Assembly (NCBI GenBank): GCA_030642885.1
Contig: DAOWMX010000163.1
Span: 1-5,396, forward strand
DNA length: 5,396 bases
Reading direction: 5' to 3'
Origin: Anaerolineales bacterium
GTDB lineage: Bacteria; Chloroflexota; Anaerolineae; Anaerolineales; E44-bin32
Shown: piece by piece, positions 5,247 through 5,396 of the stretch
Position numbering within the stretch: position 1 is the stretch's first letter
Layout of the letters: each line of letters opens with the position of its first letter
Position numbers and translations under genes: made by a program
Notes under the pieces: generated by a model
The model's input: only the letters and a program-made list of their open reading frames with translations
What the model was told of the DNA's origin: nothing
Database searches by the model: none

Positions 5247-5396
5247 ATGGTTTCGTTCAGGGGTGGGAGCATCAACAGGACGGCGGACGGCAGCGTTGCC
5301 AACGGCGTTTATTGGGTCGATGGTGGGAAGATCCGGATCGAACTAGGCGTCATGACACGGCGCACTGCGGGGATGAACCACTGATCGATGAGTTAA
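5247..5396 (+). pseudogene. Probable META-domain (HslJ-like) fragment, frameshifted and cut by window end
   Basis: From the ATG at 5247 a 45-codon frame ends at TGA 5382-5384. Its residues 20-38 include NGVYWVDGGKIRI and then MTR, which resemble the G-x-Y-x-V-D-G-x-K-I-x-I ... M-T-R-x-x-C pattern of META domains. The expected cysteine is missing in this frame. In the frame one base earlier, bases 5366-5395 read CGDEPLIDEL, which continues the usual META pattern (Cys, then an acidic helix). A single lost base near 5355-5366 would explain this. The usual GCN motif before the glycine/tyrosine is also not intact (VANGVY). There is no ribosome binding site, and TAA directly precedes the ATG. META proteins are small, often secreted or membrane-anchored. 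A decayed gene, a sequencing error or a chance likeness are all possible. Confidence 0.4.

Overview
The window reads as ordinary bacterial chromosome from an uncultured-type organism of moderate GC content. A Chloroflexota (Anaerolineae-like) source is my low-confidence guess, from the gene styles and the intergenic repeat; there is no rRNA or tRNA to anchor it. It holds four protein genes, three of them complete, one probable gene remnant at the right edge, one MITE-like repeat and two intergenic stretches rich in palindromes.

Left, 1-1641 (+): the 3' part of an ABC exporter half-transporter (TMD fused to NBD), cut off by the window start. Centre-left, 1642-2016: the gap between two convergent genes, mostly filled by a ~203 bp element with perfect 12-bp terminal inverted repeats (1706-1908) and a perfect 15-bp internal hairpin. 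Centre, 2017-4395 (-): two genes in one direction. The upstream one encodes a saccharopine-dehydrogenase/lysine-6-dehydrogenase-type oxidoreductase (3157-4395). The downstream one encodes a D-2-hydroxyacid dehydrogenase of the glyoxylate/hydroxypyruvate reductase type (2017-3006), after a 150-nt gap. Both have good ribosome binding sites. They may form a short metabolic unit, but the joint substrate is not evident.

Right, 4396-4915: a divergent, non-coding 520-bp region. Next to the dehydrogenase start it carries nested palindromes that look like an operator (4439-4499). It also has a long hairpin in the middle (4593-4626) and a TATAAT box with an overlapping palindrome just before the next gene. 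That gene (4916-5143, +) encodes a 75-residue PspC-domain membrane protein and is followed by a good intrinsic-terminator candidate (about 5185-5236).

The last 150 bases appear to encode part of a META (HslJ-like) domain that is broken by a one-base frameshift and lacks a ribosome binding site, so a decayed gene or a sequencing error is likely. I see no CRISPR array, no transposase and no clearly new multi-gene system. The best leads are the nested operator-like palindromes, the mosaic repeat and the broken META fragment.
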